Assembly: GCA_900290315.1 (NCBI GenBank)
Contig: OKRF01000168.1
Location: 19,347-28,396, forward strand
DNA length: 9,050 bases
Direction: 5' to 3'
Origin: Candidatus Sulfopaludibacter sp. SbA3
GTDB taxonomy: Bacteria; Acidobacteriota; Terriglobia; Bryobacterales; Bryobacteraceae
The position numbers and the translations under genes were made by a program. This document shows positions 7,201-9,050 of the stretch, piece by piece. Each line of letters opens with the position of its first letter. The stretch's first letter is position 1. A model generated the notes under the pieces. It did not search any database. It saw only the letters and a list, made by a program, of their open reading frames with translations, and was not told the origin of the DNA.

Positions 7201-7690
7201 GTACCGGTGGGCCGAAGGGTGGTCCTTGTCCGGAATCACGCGGTTCAGTACCGGCTTTCCTGTGACGTTGTTCAATAACAACGACACGTCGCTACTGGGC
7301 ACGATTCCGAACGGCATCAATAATAACGGCGTGGACACGCCTAACTATGTGCCCGGCAATCTGAACATCAATACGAATCCGCGCAACGGCAAGCCGACAT
7401 TCAACACCACGCTGTTCAGCCTGCCGGATCTGGGCAAGGTCGGAACTGCCGCCCGCCGTTTCTTCTATGGTCCGGGCATCGCCAACTTCGACGCGGCGCT
7501 GCACAAGAACGTGCGGCTATCGGAATCCCGCTCGCTGGAGCTCCGGTTTGAGGCATTCAACGTCTTCAACCACGCCCAGTTCTATGGCCCCGCAGCGGTC
7601 AACGGGAACATCACGAGCCCTAAGTTTGGGCAAGTGACCAACTCCGCGCCGCCGCGATTAGTCCAGGTAGCAGCAAAGTTCTACTTCTGA
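4202..7690 (+). pseudogene. Oar-like TonB-dependent outer-membrane receptor, interrupted by one in-frame TAG
   Basis: This family forms outer-membrane beta-barrels that import large ligands with energy from TonB; substrates of the acidobacterial members are mostly unknown. The start at 4202 follows GTGAGTGAGG closely. Residues 1 to about 23 look like a signal peptide (hydrophobic LLPLFLAIISLGVAG). About 27-120 is a carboxypeptidase-regulatory-like domain (SIAGTIADPSGGVVPGV, then TNGEGFYAFPILPEGRYEL). The plug follows to about 280 (INGRSYTDLLALQPGV, VTTKSGTNQLHGSAFEFLRN). The barrel occupies the rest and ends with LVQVAAKFYF, a C-terminal aromatic signal for barrel assembly. TAG at 5759-5761 (codon 520) falls within the barrel after GGVGPSLA, and the same frame continues with QGFVDATGKPGIVPLAPQIE to TGA at 7688-7690. 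The total is 1,162 codons, the normal family length, with no frameshift. The stop would remove most of the barrel, so the product should be non-functional unless the stop is an error or is read through. Confidence 0.88.
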
Positions 7691-8251
7691 TCTGCGACTC
7701 CTTGACTTCCTCGAACGGCAATTGCCCTTTACCAAATACCGCGCCCGGGGCCTTCGACCGAGGAAAGATAGTGACATCGCGTTCAATCCGTCCCGCCGGT
7801 GGCAGAGCTGACCAGCCGATCAGGGAGCAGATCCCCCGCACCTCTCCCTTACAGCACCCGCATGAAGGCGGCCAACTCCGGCTCCTGAAACCGCATGCGT
7901 GATGGGAATCCCTGGTAGCCGTCGAAGGTGGGATGCCGGCGTGGACCGAGGGTAAGGTTGAAACCGGTTGCATCGCCGCAAACGGCTCGTCAATTGCAGT
8001 TGCTGATAGAGCTGGCAACTTGTACGGCTCGGACGACTTCGGGCGGGCTTGGGCGTGCAGGAGCACCAGACTGCCGGCCCCGAGCGGCGTCTTCATCTGT
8101 TGAGGAAGGCGAGTGCCTCAGTTCATGTCTCTTCCACGCTGAGTGAAGGCGCATTGCTGGCTCAGTTCGCATGGAACCTCACTGACGGCGTAGCGTTTAC
8201 CGTCGCCGCCGGGCGGATCGTCGCCCATACGGAAGTTGGAGCCGCCATAGT
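7691..8251. other. Gene-poor region between receptor and MFS gene ends
   Basis: These 561 bp lie between two convergent gene ends. No intact gene, RNA gene or T-run terminator is seen. A protein-like minus-strand frame at 7849-7989 is the only coding-looking part. Bases 8216-8251 belong to the duplicated segment shared with 1717-1752. The other open frames here have no recognisable motif and composition unlike the flanking genes. Confidence 0.55.
7849..7989 (-). pseudogene. C-terminal fragment of an unrecognised protein
   Basis: One minus-strand frame of 46 codons reads GFNLTLGPRRHPTFDGY, then QGFPSRMRFQEPELAAFMRVL is split by the window of similarity into QGFPSRM and RFQEPELAAFMRVL, ending at TAA 7849-7851. 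The balanced residue use and amphipathic ending look like a real protein C-terminus rather than a chance frame. It is closed upstream by TGA at 7990-7992. A shift into a neighbouring frame (with YKLPALSATAIDEPF) might continue it, so it may be a frameshifted or truncated gene. I cannot assign a family. A chance open frame remains possible. Confidence 0.35.
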
Positions 8252-8638
8252 CTACTTGCCGAAGACCACGGCACGCCGCTCTTTGCCGAGCCCAGTCACC
8301 GCGATGGCCATCGCGATGACCATAACAGCCGTGCCCGCCATCGCCACCGAGTAGCTGGTGTGCCGCGCCAGCACCGCTTCCAGGTACCCTACACCGCTGG
8401 CCAGAAGCACTCCGGTCTGATACCCGAATCCCGGTAGAAAGCCGCGTACCGAATCGGGCGACAACTCCGACAGGTGCGCCGGAATGACGCCCCAAGAGCC
8501 CTGCACCAGAAACTGCATGAGGAATGCACCAGTGATCAGCAGCGGCACCGAGGGCGCGAACGCCCAAAGCGGAATCACCACCAGAGCGAGGCCCAACGCC
8601 GTGATCATGGCCCGCCGCCGCCCCACGCGATCGCTCAT
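8216..8638. repeat. Full-length copy of the duplicated MFS gene end
   Basis: This is the intact counterpart of the segment at 1717-1955. It contains the last ~130 codons of the transporter plus about 35 bp beyond its stop codon. It includes the 12-bp (8315-8326) and 169-bp (8409-8577) stretches missing from the left copy. Because this copy reads as an intact gene, the left copy is the derived one. Confidence 0.92.
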
Positions 8639-9049
8639 CATGCCGAACAGCGTGCCGCCCGCGATGGCTCCCAGCATGGAGATTCCGGTGATCAGAGACC
8701 GCGTTCCCACGCCGTATCCCCACTGCCGTTGCAGGAAAGTGGGGTACATGTCCTGGCTGCCGTGCGCCACCAGGTTCATCGCCATCATCAACACCGCGAT
8801 GTACAGAAACAGCTTCCAGTTGCCTAGCAGGGCACGTCCCAGTTGGCCCCAGCTTTGGTGCCGGGTCTGTTCCCAGACCTCCGATTCCTTCACGCGCACG
8901 CGCACGAACAGAGCCAGCAGTGCCGGCAGTCCGCCCAGGAAAAACAGCGGACGCCAGCCCACGCGCGGAAACAGGAAGAAGAAGCAGACGGCGGCCAGCA
9001 GGTATCCCGTGGCGTATCCCTGCTGCAGGAATCCGGAGAGCATGCCGCG
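8252..9049 (-). CDS. MFS transporter, C-terminal two-thirds (5' end outside window)
   Basis: The frame is open through the right window edge: the codons before the first visible ATG (9041-9043) read Arg-Gly, giving RGMLSGFLQQGYATGYLLAA, a mid-protein motif of MFS carriers, so the true start lies outside. The visible ~265 residues contain about eight hydrophobic helices, for example LFLYIAVLMMAMNLVA, ITGISMLGAIAGGTLFG and YSVAMAGTAVMVIAMAIAV. The cytoplasmic motif-A loop GMMSDRVGRRRAM is at residues 134-146 of the visible part, and ELSPDSVRGFLPG at 193-205. The overall look resembles the sialate/carboxylate:H+ symporter group (NanT- and Jen-like), but substrate cannot be read from sequence. 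The frame has no lesion and ends with TAG at 8252-8254. Its 3' end is duplicated 6.5 kb to the left. It converges with the receptor gene. Confidence 0.88.
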   Translation of the reverse strand, partial: RGMLSGFLQQGYATGYLLAAVCFFFLFPRVGWRPLFFLGGLPALLALFVRVRVKESEVWEQTRHQSWGQLGRALLGNWKLFLYIAVLMMAMNLVAHGSQDMYPTFLQRQWGYGVGTRSLITGISMLGAIAGGTLFGMMSDRVGRRRAMITALGLALVVIPLWAFAPSVPLLITGAFLMQFLVQGSWGVIPAHLSELSPDSVRGFLPGFGYQTGVLLASGVGYLEAVLARHTSYSVAMAGTAVMVIAMAIAVTGLGKERRAVVFGK

Positions 9050-9050
9050 C

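Noticed and set aside
8118..8723. Minus-strand 201-codon open frame overlapping the MFS gene
   Set aside because: It lies in a different frame from the clear transporter and has a His/Gly/Arg-rich composition typical of a shadow frame.
1..9050. CRISPR arrays, tRNA or rRNA genes, complete insertion sequences
   Set aside because: No regularly spaced repeat-spacer pattern, no cloverleaf-like conserved tRNA arms, no rRNA-like stretches, and no transposase with terminal inverted repeats were seen.

Overview
The window looks like an accessory, partly decayed stretch of an Acidobacteriota chromosome, most like the Solibacter/Bryobacter group. The basis is gene content recognised by eye: the C-terminal PD40 beta-propeller of a membrane Ser/Thr kinase, a roughly 1,160-codon TonB-dependent receptor with an N-terminal carboxypeptidase-regulatory domain, and GC-rich coding sequence. 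No database search was possible, so family names rest on recognised motifs.

Layout, left to right: (1) 3-1436 (+), the C-terminal sensor part of a PD40 Ser/Thr kinase, cut by the window edge but otherwise intact. (2) 1515-2108, a mosaic of three gene remnants: the frameshifted N-terminus of a second PknB-type kinase (+), a deleted copy of the 3' end of the MFS transporter gene found at the right end of the window (-), and the first ~30 codons of a tyrosine recombinase/integrase (-) with its ribosome binding site. (3) 2171-2840 (+), an unidentified conserved-looking protein split by a +1 frameshift, with related 15-bp repeats on both sides. (4) 2977-3111 (-), a C-terminal alpha/beta-hydrolase fragment. 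(5) 3197-3694 (-), a bacterioferritin gene with an in-frame TGA that removes part of the ferroxidase site. (6) 3695-4201, a divergent regulatory region with a near-consensus sigma70 promoter and a 20-bp repeated element. (7) 4202-7690 (+), a TonB-dependent receptor gene uninterrupted except for one in-frame TAG. (8) 7691-8251, a region with no intact gene but one protein-like reading frame. (9) 8252-9049 (-), an MFS transporter cut by the right window edge.

The clearest result is the density of decay. Between the two edge genes, no gene reads through without a lesion, and most pieces are fragments. The lesions are of different kinds (single-base frameshifts, nonsense codons, internal deletions, fragment junctions), and both edge genes read cleanly, which argues against one systematic sequencing artefact. 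The two MFS-end copies lie in direct orientation about 6.5 kb apart and bracket the decayed interval. They suggest duplication, insertion or recombination at this locus, possibly involving the lost integrase.

The parts do not form a working pathway. A bacterioferritin and an outer-membrane receptor transcribed divergently from a region with a shared sequence element could once have been co-regulated, but that is inference. I found no convincing new defence or catalytic system. The most unusual element is the 2.0-2.9 kb unit, with a cassette-like gene, 15-bp repeats at both edges and an integrase remnant abutting one repeat.
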